64,000 nucleotides of DNA from contig NC_079147.1 of assembly GCF_945859685.1 (NCBI RefSeq), positions 253,136,572-253,200,571 on the forward strand, in the 5' to 3' direction. The translations under genes and the position numbers were made by a program. The stretch comes from Eupeodes corollae. Taxonomy: Eukaryota; Arthropoda; Insecta; Diptera; Syrphidae. Below the pieces are notes generated by a model. That model searched no databases. It was not told where the DNA came from and worked only from the letters and a program-made list of their open reading frames with translations. Positions 1 through 12,119 of this stretch are shown here, piece after piece. The first letter of the stretch is position 1. Each line of letters opens with the position of its first letter.

Positions 1-1190
1 TAAACATTTAACACCCTTGTTACAAAATTTCCCTTAGAAAGGTAATTAATTTTTTTGTTCATGTCAATACACATAAAATATATTATGACACATGTATGTT
101 AGTATCTTGTAAAATATATATACATTTTGCATGTAAATATCAACATATGTAGGAAGGAAACATACACAGTAGTGGCCATATAATCAAGGCCCTGAAATTT
201 TTACTTAAAACTAAATATTGAATGGGAAATTTATAATTTAACTCCATTGTTCAAGTAATTGAATGATTTCATTTAGAAGTTATTTTTTTTTTCAAATAAA
301 ATTCGAGATGGTTTTCTAAATCGTGTATACAAATTGCAATTTTTAAAGCATTTCATACAACTTTCGAGAAATATATTAATTGTTATATTAATTAGTTGTT
401 TGATTTTACCTGTCTTACATAAATCTTTATACAACTTAAAGAAATGCTGAACCACTTATGCTAAGATTAAGATAGTTTTAAAAAAAAGCAAAACAGTTTG
501 AAAGCAGAGAGGCTATCCCGTCAAATTGTAAAGATGGAAATTTTGAAAAATATAAAAATAATGTTGAAAACGAGTATTTTTAAAATTTAGTTCAAATCGA
601 AGTTCGGATACGAAATCATCATTAAAATTGAATATCTAAACTAAATTTTCCAAAACCATGAAAGGATTAAATTCAAGATCCTTCAAGACTTTATAGAGAT
701 TCAAATGAAAACTTATAAGTCATAACTAATGAGTATTTATATCAACATAGTCAGATACTATTAGAAGACATCGATTTTTACTTTGCAAAATAATCAATAA
801 ATGTTTTGTTTAGAACTATGTTGTACCTTAGCCTTGAAAACATCGGTTTTTGTTGTTCTTATAATTTCAAAGAATCATATTTCAAAAATTTGATGAAAAT
901 ACGATTTTGGAACAACTTAATTCTCTCAAAAAAGTATTGTTTTGTTTTTCGGACAGAAAATAAAAAAAAATCCCTTTTTAAACTACCCCATAAATTGGCA
1001 ATGGAGATGATAGGGAACTTTGATTAAGCCATTTCAGAACTAAAATAGAATACTCAAACCAGATTTGATCGTCAAAACAGGTTAAGCTTTTGATCATTTA
1101 AATAAAATATTATTACTTTCAGTAAAATCTCATATATCTCATATATAAAATGAATCAACAACGCCTGGACCAATTTGGCCAATTCTTTTT
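1..1190. other. AT-rich stretch without a recognisable gene
   Basis: This stretch is strongly AT-rich with many homopolymer runs. The open frames in it are short and low in complexity and match no family I know. The last 80 bases hold a TATATAAAATGAATC-like tract that may be the edge of an old dispersed repeat. I see no promoter, RNA gene or repeat array that I can support. Confidence 0.5.
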
Positions 1191-1588
1191 TTAAAATGTT
1201 CGTTGAAGTTCAAGGATGATTAATTGGAATGAATGTACGATGGCACATACAAATCTTTGGAGGCTTTAAACAGAACCTTAAAAGACATACGATGCAATAA
1301 TATCATATTTGGTGGTGCAATGATTTTATTAGCAGGAGATTTTCGTTAAACATTGCCAGAGATTCCACGATCGACGCCAGCTGATGAAATCAATGCATGT
1401 CTAAAGTCCTCCAATTTGTGGAAACATGTCAAAGCGTTTCATTTAAGCAAGAATATGCGTGTCGAATTGCAAAATGACAAATCTGGAAACATATTCCTAT
1501 TTTCAGTCAACGCAATCAAAGGGCGAACTTATTTATTCAAAAGGAGCTTCCAGATGTTTTTCAAAAATTACAGAAACCATGATTGGTT

Positions 1589-2377
1589 TCTGGGCTTAGA
1601 GAAAACGTTATATCAACTAATGATATACGCTTCTTCTCGGATAGTCAAGCTGCGTTAAAATCCCTACAATCTGTCTCCACTAACTCACTAACAATCCTAA
1701 ATTGTCGATCATCTCCTATGGAGATGGCTACACAGTTCAACATTCACCTTTTCTGGGTGCCGGGCCATAGAGATATTCCAGGAAATTGCAAACTCACGAA
1801 CTTGCGAAAGCGGGACAACTTTACCTCTGCTGACTTACAATGCTAGCATAGGTATCTCCTTAGCTACATGTAAACTCATGCTAAAGCAAAATACCATAGG
1901 GAAAACAAACTTCAAGTGGAATAACACCACCACCTGTTTAGCGATTAAACTAATTTGGCCTAATCTTAGCGCCAGGCGATCAAAACAATTAATCTCTCAG
2001 AGCAGATTGCACATTAGCTAGGTTATTGGTGTTCTGATTGGCACTGCTTGATAGGAAGGCATGCTATTCGACTTGGAGCCCCTGCAAATGATTTTTGTAG
2101 GAGTTGCATGGACGAAGAGGAGGAGGAGACAATCTCTCATCTTCGGTGCACATACCCTGCCTTATCACAAAGACGTAGAATCCACCTTGGAGACTACTAC
2201 TCCAACGATACCAGCGATCTACAAAATTCTGACAATATTTGTCTCCTACGCTTCATTCGGAGCTCCAATTGGTTAGACGAGTTAAGCTGATCAACTGATC
2301 AATATGGTATCACAACAGACCATACTTTGGTCTAAGTGTGTTGGACTTCCCAACCAACAGCAACTTTAACCTAATCT
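1589..2377 (+). mobile_element. 5'-truncated LOA/R1-like non-LTR retrotransposon (RNase H and C-terminus)
   Basis: This is the 3' part of a non-LTR retrotransposon that carried an RNase H domain. From about 1635 I read FFSDSQAALKSLQS (a catalytic Asp region) and FWVPGHRDIPGNCK (the conserved His loop). A cysteine-rich C-terminal region with CRSCMDEEEEETISHL follows from about 2090. The fragment ends in a short TAACCTAATCTAACC-like 3' tail. It is flanked by a 14-bp direct repeat, AACCATGATTGGTT, at 1575-1588 and 2378-2391, the expected target-site duplication. The flanks are Helitron helicase sequence that reads in frame across the site once the insert is removed. Reverse transcriptase and endonuclease are missing, as expected for a 5' truncation. 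Clade placement (LOA versus R1) is uncertain. Confidence 0.85.
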
Positions 2378-2930
2378 AACCATGATTGGTTGAGCGAACG
2401 AGCTATTTTGGCTGCAAAGAACATTGATGTAAATGAATTGAATTTCAAAATTCAAGTACATATTACAGGCGAACCGAGGATATATAAATCAGTTGATTCG
2501 GCTACCAATCAAGATGATGTAGTCAATTATCCACCGAAATTTTTAAACTCGCTGGGTTTGCCAGGATTGCCACTTCACAATCTTCAATTAAAGGTTGGAT
2601 CCATAGTTATAGTGTTGCGAAATATCAACGTACCACGTCTTTGCAACGGTACACGGCTGGCGATAAAAAATTACTAAACAACGTGATAGAAGCAACTATA
2701 CTCAAAGGAAAGGAAAGTTTAAAGGAGAAGATGTTCTTATACCGCCCATCCCAATGATTCCGACCGATGTGCTATTTGAATTTAAACGACTACAATTTCC
2801 AGTGCGACTTGCTTTTGGTATGACCACAAACAAGTCACAGGGACAATCTAGAAAACCCGTGTTTCTCACATGGACAGGTATGTTGCCTGTTCCCGTGTTG
2901 GAAAACCATCTTTGTTTGTCTATGCACCAA

Positions 2931-3252
2931 TTCAAAAATCAAATGGGGTGGCGCAACAGTCCGTTGTGAACCAGGGCCTAGTGACTTACAACTCTCAACT
3001 ATTCCTGTGTGCGAGTACTGTTGTCAGAAATGGAAGGGACCTACAATTTTAGGCCAAATCCGAACGGCTAGTTTGAGAAAGCACTTTTTCATGACAAGAA
3101 TTACTCTTCAAGGGTTTGTCAATTCCTCGCAAGAGGCAGTACCCGCGAAAATTATTTTTTTTTTTTAATATTAAGGTGGCACAGGCAGGGATTGAACCCA
3201 AGACCCCTTGCATGACAGTCCAACGCACTAACCATCATGCTACGGGTACTAC
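2931..3252 (-). mobile_element. tRNA-derived SINE, full-length copy 1
   Basis: This short interspersed element reads on the minus strand. Its tRNA-like head lies at about 3176-3252, with B-box GGTTCAATCCC and acceptor-like arms that could pair. An A-rich linker and a ~200-bp body follow. The 3' tail near 2945 reads GGTGGCGCAACAGTCC on the plus strand and resembles the RTE-1 3' end of this window. An 11-bp duplication, CTATGCACCAA, at 2920-2930 and 3253-3263 flanks it. It lies in the last codons of the Helitron helicase relic. It has no coding capacity; transcription would be by RNA polymerase III. Confidence 0.88.
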
Positions 3253-3484
3253 CTATGCACCAACTAATCAAACAAAAAACATCGTTTGATTTTGATTTTT
3301 GTTAATAATTATGATTCACGATTATGAAACCGATTACTTATTTTTTAATCCTTATATACATATGTTTGTTTGAATTATTTTTAATTAACAACGCCTTATC
3401 ACCAGGGTGACGGTTCTATTCAGGAGAATTTTTAGGTACGACTATAAAATGCGTGAGAACAAAAAACTGCCACATTACAAAAAC

Positions 3485-5096
3485 TTTATGACAGGACGAA
3501 GTCTAAACCTAGAACCGAAGGCTGCAAAGACGAAAGTGGAAAAATCATACTGGAACCGCAGTCAATGCTGAGGATATGGAAGGACCACTTCTGCAGACTG
3601 TATAACGCCGACGACGAACCGAATTCCGCTGCCAGGCAGGATGATCCATTTAACATAGACGACGAAAGCCAACAATCCCGTCTTACCGAATAAGACGAAG
3701 TAAGGATTGCCATATCTAAGCTGAAGTTTAATAAATTTCCTGAAGCGGTTGGTTTAATTGCCGAGCTCTTTAAAGCAGCTGAAGATTATTTGGTTAGGGG
3801 CATGAACCAACCATCTATAAGATATGGTTGCAAGAAAGCATGCCCGATAAATGGAACCTCAGTATTTTTTGCACGATTCTGAAAAAAGGAGACCCTTTAA
3901 ACTGCATCAACTGTAAAGGAATCAGTCTACCTAATATCGCTTACAAGATTTTTCCTGCCGTAATGTGTGAAGGTCCAAAGCCCATCGTCAACAACCTGTT
4001 AGGTCCTTATTAGTGTGGTTTTAGATCATGAAAGTCCACAGTCAATAAAATATTCACATTACGGAAGATCGTGGAAAAAACCCAAGAACACCAAAACGAC
4101 ATCCACCATCTTTTCATTGATTTCAAGGCCTCATATAACAGAATGTACAGTGACGAGCTGTATAGAGCCATGTCTAGTTTTGGCAGCTCTGCCAAACTCG
4201 TCCGTTTGTGGAAGATGCTCATATAGAATTCACGCTGCTTCATAAAGATTGCAAGCAACTTATCAGAACCTTTCGATGTCAAAAAATGTTTAAGACTGTC
4301 ATGTGATTTTTTTAACATCGTGCTTGAAAGAATAGTGCAGAGCTCACACGTCAACACTAGAGTCTCTATCTTTTCAAAGTCTCTCTAATAACTAGCATAT
4401 GCTGATGACATTGACAGAATCGGAAGAACTCAGCGTGATGTCAATGGGGCTTTTGTGAGTATTGAGGCAGAGGCGGCAAAAATGGGTTTAATGGTTAATA
4501 AGGGCATAACTAAGTACATGCTGTCGTCAAGAAAAGACATACAACACCGACGTCTTGGTCAAAACTTCACTATCGACAGACGTAACTTTGAGGTAGTCAA
4601 GGACTAGCAAAGTAGCAAAGCCCTCTCTCAAGGGACCAAAGTATCGCGATACAAGACCTTCATCATCCCCGTCCTGCTATACGGTGCAGAGGCATGGACT
4701 ATAACAAATGCGGATGAAAGCACCTTGGGTCGTTTCTAAAGAAAAGTTCTTCGCGTGATCTACGTTCTTGTATGCATCAAAGGGGAGTGGAGGAGAATAT
4801 GGAAGGACGAGACTTAGCCAGGAGGGTAAAAGTCCAACGACTAAGATGGCTGACGTAGAGCGCATGGAAACCAATGCTCCGGCCCAGAAAGTCTTCCAAT
4901 CTACACCCACAGGACAGTGCAGCAGTAGAGGAAGACCGCGAATCAGGTAGCGCGCATAAGTGGAAAGTAATCTCACCCAACTTGGAGCGCGAAAGTGGAG
5001 ACATCTAGCTAGAGACCGAGTTAGATGGAGAAGTTTTTTGGGTGTAGCCCTAGTTCACAAAGGACTGTAGCGTGACCTTAAGTAAGTAGTAAGTAT
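3485..5096 (+). pseudogene. RTE-1 non-LTR retrotransposon, decayed copy A1
   Basis: This is a 5'-truncated copy of an RTE-like element, beginning in the linker before the reverse transcriptase (RTEGCKDESGKI near 3520). It proceeds through the RT fingers, YADDIDRIGR near 4400 (the catalytic YADD box kept), a C-terminal region (YGAEAWTITNADESTLG near 4680) and the 3' end. The 3' end has the sequence CCCTAGTTCACAAAGGACTG and a TAAG-type tail (AAGTAAGTAGTAAGTATT) at about 5078-5096. There are many stops and frameshifts, and about 300 bp are lost near 4605. RTE-type elements usually have a short 3' UTR with a simple-repeat tail and no RNase H, which fits. RTE clade assignment is likely but not proven. 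Confidence 0.82.
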
Positions 5097-5139
5097 TATT
5101 ATCGTGGGTTTTATCTAGAAGCTACGGTGACACTTTTAA

Positions 5140-6582
5140 CGTCAAGTCGAACGTAACAAAAACTAGCTCTGACGTTCAAGGTCCCTAGAGTCAAAGTAAA
5201 AAATTTCTAGTGAGATACTCGTATCTGTGCGTGCATGAGTACGTCCGTACGTTTGCGAAGAAGAGATATCGACTTCAAATAGATTTTGTTATACAGATAA
5301 TAATGCAGAAAGGACTTTTAACAAAATTGCGTGGGTGGTGTTTTTATCATATCAGTTTAAAAAAAGGTGAACACACTGATAATGAACCCTAAATATATCA
5401 CGTACCAATGACGTTTGAGACTGGAATAAAATCTTATATTATATATTGTACCGTGATCCCAAACTAATATATGTAGAAAGGTTTGTCTAGGGTAATTTTC
5501 CGATCCGATAAATAGGCGACACCAAAGTTACTTTTACTTAAAGTTTATTCATACGAGTAAGTATTTAATTTATAATTGTATTTAATAAAAAAATGGGATT
5601 AGTGCGTAACGCCTGGCCAACTGAACTATCCGCGCGCAAAGACAACGTAAGAATGAATACTATTTAATGTGAGTATGGATAAGAAAAATGGAAGGGGACG
5701 CTCGTTCTCCTTTGTCATGTCTGTCCGTTAGTTAAGTGGTCTGTTCTGTATCGTTCGTCTGTTGGAGTAGGGTGATGTGTTGAGGATTGGCCAATCCCAC
5801 ATATATTGTTAGAAATTATTATAATTAACGTTTTTTTATATATTAAAAAACTGAAAAAAAAAGTATTTTTCACCTCGAAAATTGTATGAACAAAAAATGC
5901 TTTTATCTCCAAACAAATTTCTTGCAACGAAAATGTGTTTTTTAACATTTGGCAAAATTTTTAGAAAAATAAAATTAACAGTTTTTATATAAAAAATTAA
6001 ATCCTAAAAAAACATTATTCAAAGTTGGTAAACATTGAATTTCAACCCAAATATCCTTTCAAAAATTTGAGATTATGGCTTCCAACTTATTTCATCTTAT
6101 AAAAAATATTGTTTACAACTTTCGGAAAAATTTTGAGAAAAAGCGAATTGACAGTGTTTTTAGAAAAAAATATAAACCTAAAAAAAAACAATACTAAAGC
6201 TTGGGAAAAATTATATTTCGACTCAAATAGCTTTTCAAAAATTAAAAATACTGTCATCAAACTTTTTTTATTTCACAGAAAATATTAGCAGTTTTTTTTT
6301 TTTAATCCAACAGTCCGTTTTTTTTTAATAAAAAAATAAAATATACAAAAAATTGTATGCAAATTTGTTCAAAATTGATGTTCGCTTCTTGATATCTGTC
6401 AAATTAATTTCATTCAACCAATTTGTAAAAATTTGTTTTTGACTAAAAATCTAGATTTTCAAACTAAATTTTTTTTCAACTGACAACTTTTTAAACCCAA
6501 CACGAAAACCTACAAACTTTTAATTTAGACAAATCGAAAGATGGGATGGGAATCTATCAGTATAGGTCGCATCCCAGCCTCT
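5140..6582 (+). mobile_element. Satellite-bearing element (SBE), degenerate copy
   Basis: This is a non-coding element that I name SBE for reference. In plus orientation its left part (5140-5400) carries the conserved CAAGGTCCCTAGAGTC block, a CGTACGT-rich tract near 5240-5260 and GCGTGGGTGGTG. Its right part (5840-6540) carries three degraded ~175-bp units with AGTTGGTAAACATTGA-like phrases. It closes with GATGGGATGGG and GGTCGCATCCCAGCC at 6545-6582, followed by a T-run. The middle (about 5480-5800) is not shared with other copies and may be an insertion. Helentron/DINE-1-like identity is inference. Confidence 0.7.
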
Positions 6583-8449
6583 TTTTTATTTTTTATTTGT
6601 CAATAAATGAACATTCATTTTCGACTAATAAGTGTTTTCTTGAAAACAGATTAGATAACACTTGTTATTATTTATAAAAGAATGTATTTCAAAATTAATG
6701 CCCAAGCACAAGTTGCAAAAAAAATGTTTTCGTTCTTATGACTTAATTGTATTACCCCAACTGTAATTAGGTCACTATGCTTATATCCCCATGCAAAGGT
6801 AATCCTACATCAGATTGTAATGAAATATTATGTTGATAAAACATCAATACTTATGTTTTATAAAATATGCATACATAATACCAAAACTTTGTACTTAACT
6901 CAAACCTAAACCAATTTAAAATTCCAATTAATCAACGTAACTTTGATTGCTATCAATTTAATCTGTAAAGTGTGAGTTTTGTTGTTGTTGTTCGTGTTCT
7001 ATTATGGTAAACGGAAGGTGTAGGGGTATAGGTGTAATAGTTGATTGTTAAAAATGAGCATATTGTTACATAATTTTGTATTACATATTGCATAAAATGT
7101 TTTAAATTAAATAATAACTAATTGGCATTAATAGAAGTTCATGTTAATTATGTGGAAAAAAAAAAACAACTGTCAAAAATATTGGCAGTTAAGGTTTATA
7201 CATTTAACATATTTTTCATACGTCAATTTTTAACATGAGTACAACCACAATCTGACGTATCGAAGGATATCAGTTGAATGTTTTGAAAGTACTTACAAAA
7301 TTACAAACAGAGGAGGAAATTGGAGCATTCTCAATTTGTGTGAATATATTTAAAATAATAATGTTAAGCTCTTAAAAGGCAACTGGTTAAGTCAATTTTA
7401 GGAAAAGCCGAATGTAAAAACAAATGCTCAATTAAACTGAAAATCAATTCGGAACTAGATATTTAGCTTTCATCTTCAATCTTTCCCTTAAAACATTCTT
7501 ACTACGTCTGGAATGTTTTATAGCAAATATTATACTCAAAATCTTTTCTTCACTCGAAGCTTTATAAATAATGCCAAAAAAAATCCTCCATAAATTAAAA
7601 TTTTCCATTATATGCATCATAAGCATTTTTTTTTTTTTTATTTTAATAAATCACATTTTCTTTCAAAATATAAGAAAACCAGCAAAGGCACACTCTGGCG
7701 TATACGTAACTTATTCTCGTTCTAAGAAATAACACCTTAGCGTGTGTCTTACACCTTAATGACAATAAATAAATAACGAAGGACATCAAATTCTTATTAC
7801 CTGACAAGGATCTCTCCTTCTCTCTGTCTTCCTGTGAAACCCCTTTCTTCAGGTGAATGACTTAATTAATTGCCATATACAATATACAAAAATAAACAAA
7901 CAAACTCACACTAACCCATTTTGTTATACTATATGTACAGTTAGTTACGTATATAGTAAAATGAATGACTATCCCTTAAGAAATTATGGCAAACATTAAT
8001 TCAAATATAACCTCTCACACACAAAATAACAAGATTTCACATAAATTATTCAAAAAGATTCACGGCTTCATTCCAGTCTCATTCTATTGTTATGTTAGAC
8101 TTTTATGCTTACAAAATAAATACATATATATTATATCTATGTACATTGTATATTACACACTCACCAGCATATAATAATAATTAATTAATATTACAATATA
8201 ATTTGATTACATTTCACAGTAACATACAATATAGAACACACATACATAGATATAGTGTATAGTTATTCATACAATAATAATTACCATCTTTGTTGGAAAT
8301 GTTAAGTCATATTGTTCTTGCTTCATAGAGGGGGGTAATTTTGGTGTTATGGTAACAAACTCCGATAGTCAGAGGGGTGAAGTTGAGTATTTGAATACAC
8401 TAATTATTAGACGCCACACATTATTTGTTTTTAAGTTTTATCAAGGATA
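6583..8449. other. AT-rich non-coding stretch
   Basis: I see no gene, RNA or known repeat family here. There is a GTTGTTGTTGTT run near 6980 and long A/T tracts. Small open frames at 7444-7626 and 7986-8174 have low-complexity composition and no recognisable motif, so I do not call them genes. Confidence 0.5.
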
Positions 8450-8563
8450 TAATTAAGTATATTTTTTTGAAAAAAAATCCATTTAACCCTTTTTTTATAA
8501 ATCAAAAAAACTGAAAAAAATGTGTCACCTCCAACATTTTACGATTAAAATATGATTTCATCT
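8450..8563 (+). mobile_element. SBE copy, left part (interrupted by LOA-like element)
   Basis: The phrases AAAAAACTGAAAAAAATG and GTCACCTCCAACATTTTA match the interior of other SBE copies (for example 56500-56640 read on the minus strand). The copy resumes at 12120, after the LOA-like insertion, with the same ATGATTTCATCT. It is truncated at its left end near 8450. Confidence 0.72.
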
Positions 8564-8947
8564 GCCTGGCAAAAATCCTCGTTTCAAACCCTCTCAGTGG
8601 GTGCCGGGCGGTAATGATCACCACAGTTGTCTTGCACGTTATCAAGATGGAGATCAGCTAAGGTCAGGTTGAATTGCTGAAGTTTCCTACTCCTTAATAG
8701 TAGCAAGCATTAGCAATGCAATTTGACCATAGATACGGGGTCCCTAATTTCAGTGGTGGTGTGAGCGTCTTACATAAACCGTGCCGAAGAATGAAAAGCT
8801 TGGGGGCAAACCAGTCGCTAACGAGCTCATTCGGATGCCTTGGCAGGGTTTTATCTTCTGCGTTACCCCGTTATATCGGCTATGCCGGGGCTGACCTCTT
8901 TTTTTCCGACCTACTTGTGGGATCAACATACAAGAAACTTAAACAAA

Positions 8948-10090
8948 ATGGACGAAATAGACATGGCGAACGTAGACCCCCCCACAGACTTGGAGGATGA
9001 ACTCTTGGCCTCCAGCCAACGGACTTTGAAGGGGATCTTATTTAGCGCTGGTAGTTCCAGCACTTGTGAGCAACCCAAAACCACAGAAAGTATAGGCAGT
9101 GCACTCCTATATTTCCGAAACCGTATACAAAACCGAAACTCTCGAGTAGCAGTGCAACTCGAGGAACCAAAAAACCATCAGATGGTGCTCTTCTCAGGAA
9201 CCGCTTCAAAACGGCATCTCACATTCTTGTCAAGATTGCCAAAAATAAAGACACCGAAGTGATCCATGAGATGGACGCCCTCGATAAAATGAAGTACCAG
9301 AAGATTGTTGATGAATACAACAATCTTCTGGCCAGCCGAGAAAAGGCCGATAAGCGAAACAGATCTCAAGTAGAGATCTGCACGTCTCAGAAAAAGAGCA
9401 GGCTTGACGACCGGACATAGCCAGTTAAAGCACCATCTTCTGGAGCAGCGCAACTGCGTACTCTTAGAGAAATGTCAGGGATGACCTCCACGTAGCAGTT
9501 GTGGATGAGCTCTCCACAAACAGCAAAGGTCCGCTGAACGTGTAGAACTCTATCGAGGGCAAGCTCTCTGAGATGTTGTTTTTACACTATAACAAAAAGT
9601 GAGGGCCCCTACCCTAGTTTTGACTCTGGCGAGATGCTCAGGGACATAGGGTAATTAAGTGTGCAGACAGGTTTTCTAGGGATTTCCTTAGTGAAAACAT
9701 TGCTAAGGTTAGCAATGATTGGGAGTGCTTAAAGCTCAAACTTATTCCAGGTAAGGACATCCCTAGACATGAGCATAAAGCCAAGCGGACAGGACCTAAT
9801 CCGCGGTCTTCAGAGGCAAAATCCGCTGGTCCCCATGCACGATTGGGCTTTAATTAAAGCAGAAGAACCGCAGAAGACCAGCGCCTCTTACCTTCTGAGG
9901 ATTAGCGAGGAGAGTCTAGGGGCTCTCGAAAAGGCCGAATATACAAACTCAGTTTTGGCATAGGGAATGCCAAAATTAAAATTCATACACCGACAAAGCT
10001 GATGACAACGTCGAGGTTGACGATGTTATAAGCGGAGTCGAAACCCCCAGCAAGGTGCCGGGCCCCAGTTCTGCAGCTAAAAATAATTAA
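8948..10090 (+). pseudogene. ORF1 (gag-like) of LOA-like element B1
   Basis: The chosen start is the ATG at 8948, which opens MDEIDMANVDPPTDLEDELL, an acidic N-terminus that follows the 5' UTR directly. The frame breaks near 9250 and continues as a lysine/arginine- and glutamate-rich stretch (DEYNNLLASREKADKRNR, likely helical) up to a stop near 9420. After more shifts I read LHVAVVDELSTNSKGPLN near 9500 and KCADRFSRDFLSENIAK near 9660-9720, a region typical of the C-terminal part of ORF1 in RNase H-bearing non-LTR elements. I cannot see intact CCHC zinc knuckles. The product would bind element RNA as a ribonucleoprotein. At least three frame breaks rule out expression. Confidence 0.7.
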
Positions 10091-10109
10091 AAAACGCGCT
10101 GATGGTCAT

Positions 10110-12095
10110 CCAGATTAATCTGAAGCACTCTAAGTGCGCTTCAGATAATCTGAGAGTTTTGACATTGGCGTTATCCAAGAACCGTGGATAAACGGCCTCA
10201 AGGTGCGGTTTTATAAAACCGCAGATCAAGACCAAGGTAATCCGAGAACTTGTATTTTAGCTAAGAAATATTTAAGAGGTTTTTTATGTCCAAATGTTAG
10301 CACTCCCGATCAGACAGTTTTCAGATTTGAAGATAAGAATACACAGGGTTTGCTGTTGGCCTCTTTTTACTCTGCCCATAATGCACCATCACCTCCGGAG
10401 ACATCAAAAAGGCAAACCTTCTGATCGGAGGCGACACAAATGCTCGGCATACCTTTTGGGGAAGTTCTGTGATTAATGAACGAGGTGAGTCACTTTTTGA
10501 TTTTATTATTGAAAATAATACGACCATTTTCGTCTTTCTAAACTCGAAAATTATGATGGATGGGAGGATGTGCTTCATGTTACTTTCGTAAACAACCGTA
10601 TATTAGTGGAGAATTGGAGAGTTTCCCCTTTGAATTCGTTTTCGGATCACAAGTGGATTCTTTTTTAAATTAATTTCAAATCGAAAAACCCTCCGCCTTA
10701 CAGAAATCCCAAAAGAACTGACTGGACGAAATTCAGTCAAATTGCGAATTCCAAACTAAGCAACTTACCGAATCTCACTGAATCGATAGAAGACCTTAAA
10801 TCAAAGGTGAAAACCTTTGAGACTTTCATAAGTAAAGCTTTTAGAGTCTCTTGCCCAGTTAAATATAGCCGTTAGACCCTTCTTTCTTGGTGCAATGAAG
10901 AACTGTCCAGTCTTAGGAAAATGACGAGGACAATTATCAATATCTGCCACAAACATAAGTTTTACCAACCGTATAAAGGCTCTCTTAAAATTTACAAGCA
11001 AGCCCTGTTATCAGCCAAAAGACAAGGCTGGAGAGAATACTGTCAATCAATCGAAGACATAAAGGACTCCGCACGGCTCAGCAAAGTTTTATCGAAGGAA
11101 CATTGAAATCCTTCATTTCTAAAAAAGCCTGATGGAACCTGGACAGCCTCTCCAGCCAAATTTCTCGAGCTACTGATGAAGACGCACTTTCCGGGTTACG
11201 AGAGTGATAACCAGCTTGAAACCACAGAGCTAAACGTAGCTCATGTGGAGCAAGTCAATTCCGTTATAACCAGAGAAAATATTTTGTGGGCCATCAATAC
11301 TTTTTCTCCATATAAATCCAGAGGCATGGATGGCATACTGCCAGTTATGCTTCAAAAGTTGCATGATGTGGCAGCTCCATGGCTGGAACAAATTTTCAAA
11401 GGATGTCTCCTTCTCAAACATGTGCCCATGTCGTGAAGACAGGTCGAAGTAGTTTTTATCCCGAAAGTGGGTAGGCGAGGTCACGAATTCGCGAAGGATT
11501 TCAGACCAAAAAGCTTAACATCTTTTGTGCTTAAAACCTTGGAGCGCATTCTTGATTACCATATTAGAGAAATCTTAGTTGGACGACCTCTCGAAAGCTC
11601 TCAGCATGAACAAACAATCCATTATAAAGAATTTACTCTTGCCACTTTCCTAGACATAGAAGGTGCTTTTAACAACGTCCTTACAGAATCCATAGAAGAA
11701 TCGCTCGTTAAGTTCGGATAGCCAGAATTGTTGCGGTTTGTACTTGACATTGGCCTAAAGTAGTTCATGCAGAGAAGTTGGGTATCTCTTACAACACCTT
11801 TTGCCGAAGCTGTAGTGACCAAAGAGAAAGTGAAACTATAATCCATTTTCTCTGCAAATGTCCTGCTTTGGCAAAAACTAGAATGAAATACTTTGGAAAA
11901 GCATTCTTTCACGAACATGATGAGCTATCTGAGACAAAGATTAGATCTTTTTTCTCAATTCGACAAAATGGCTCTATTAAAATCGCTATGAAGCTTCTCT
12001 ATAAATCTATCCCTTTCAATCAAAGGTCAAACGAGTTTTTGGTACCAAAACGGCGCACTACAGTGCTAATTGGATCTCAGGATAGGTTGCCGTGA
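10110..12095 (+). pseudogene. ORF2 (endonuclease, partial RT, C-terminus) of LOA-like element B1
   Basis: Apurinic-type endonuclease pieces come first: RVLTLALSKN near 10150, RTCILAKKYLRGFL near 10235, then GGDTNARHTFWGSS near 10430, the GDxNAxH catalytic signature. RT sequence follows from about 10710 (NRTDWTKFSQIANS). It includes VFIPKVGRRGHEFAKDFRPK near 11455-11510 and LATFLDIEGAFNNVLTESIE near 11640-11700, the domain with the first catalytic Asp. An internal deletion then joins to FCRSCSDQRESETIIHFLCK near 11808-11860, a CCHC-like C-terminal finger. Stops at 10875, 11104 and 11436, with several frameshifts, make it a pseudogene. The catalytic YADD segment is inside the deletion. Confidence 0.82.
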
Positions 12096-12119
12096 GATCG
12101 CTATTTCTACATATCTCCC

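Larger units (their letters stand above)
1195..3290 (+). pseudogene. Helitron helicase relic, C-terminal half, twice interrupted
   Basis: This is the C-terminal part of the PIF1-type helicase of a Helitron, a rolling-circle DNA transposon; the domain would unwind DNA during transposition. A Walker B-like NECTMAH lies near 1228, then FGGAMILLAGDFR ends at a TAA stop at 1347-1349, then IPRSTPADEINACLKSS. After a retroelement insertion (1589-2377) the frame resumes with LSERAILAAKNIDVN and passes LRNINVPRLCNGTRL and LAFGMTTNKSQGQS near 2810-2850, the conserved late helicase motif. It reaches LFVYAP at about 2912-2929, is split by a SINE (2931-3252), and continues as TNQTKNIV. The Rep nuclease half is absent. 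Stops and frameshifts make it non-functional. Family assignment is confident; the limits are approximate. Confidence 0.88.
8564..12119 (+). mobile_element. LOA/R1-like non-LTR retrotransposon B1, 5' end present, internally deleted
   Basis: This 3.56-kb element is flanked by a 12-bp target-site duplication, ATGATTTCATCT, at 8552-8563 and 12120-12131. It starts GCCTGGCAAAAATCCTCG and has a 5' UTR of about 380 bp. An ORF1 (gag-like) region and an ORF2 with endonuclease and the first part of the reverse transcriptase follow. At about 11722 it jumps directly to the cysteine-rich C-terminus, losing the RT palm, thumb and the RNase H (roughly 2 kb compared with the copies at 43.9 and 51.3 kb). The 3' end is TTTCTACATATCTCCC. 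The host sequence is an SBE. The copy is dead, but the TSD shows it arrived by target-primed reverse transcription. Confidence 0.88.
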
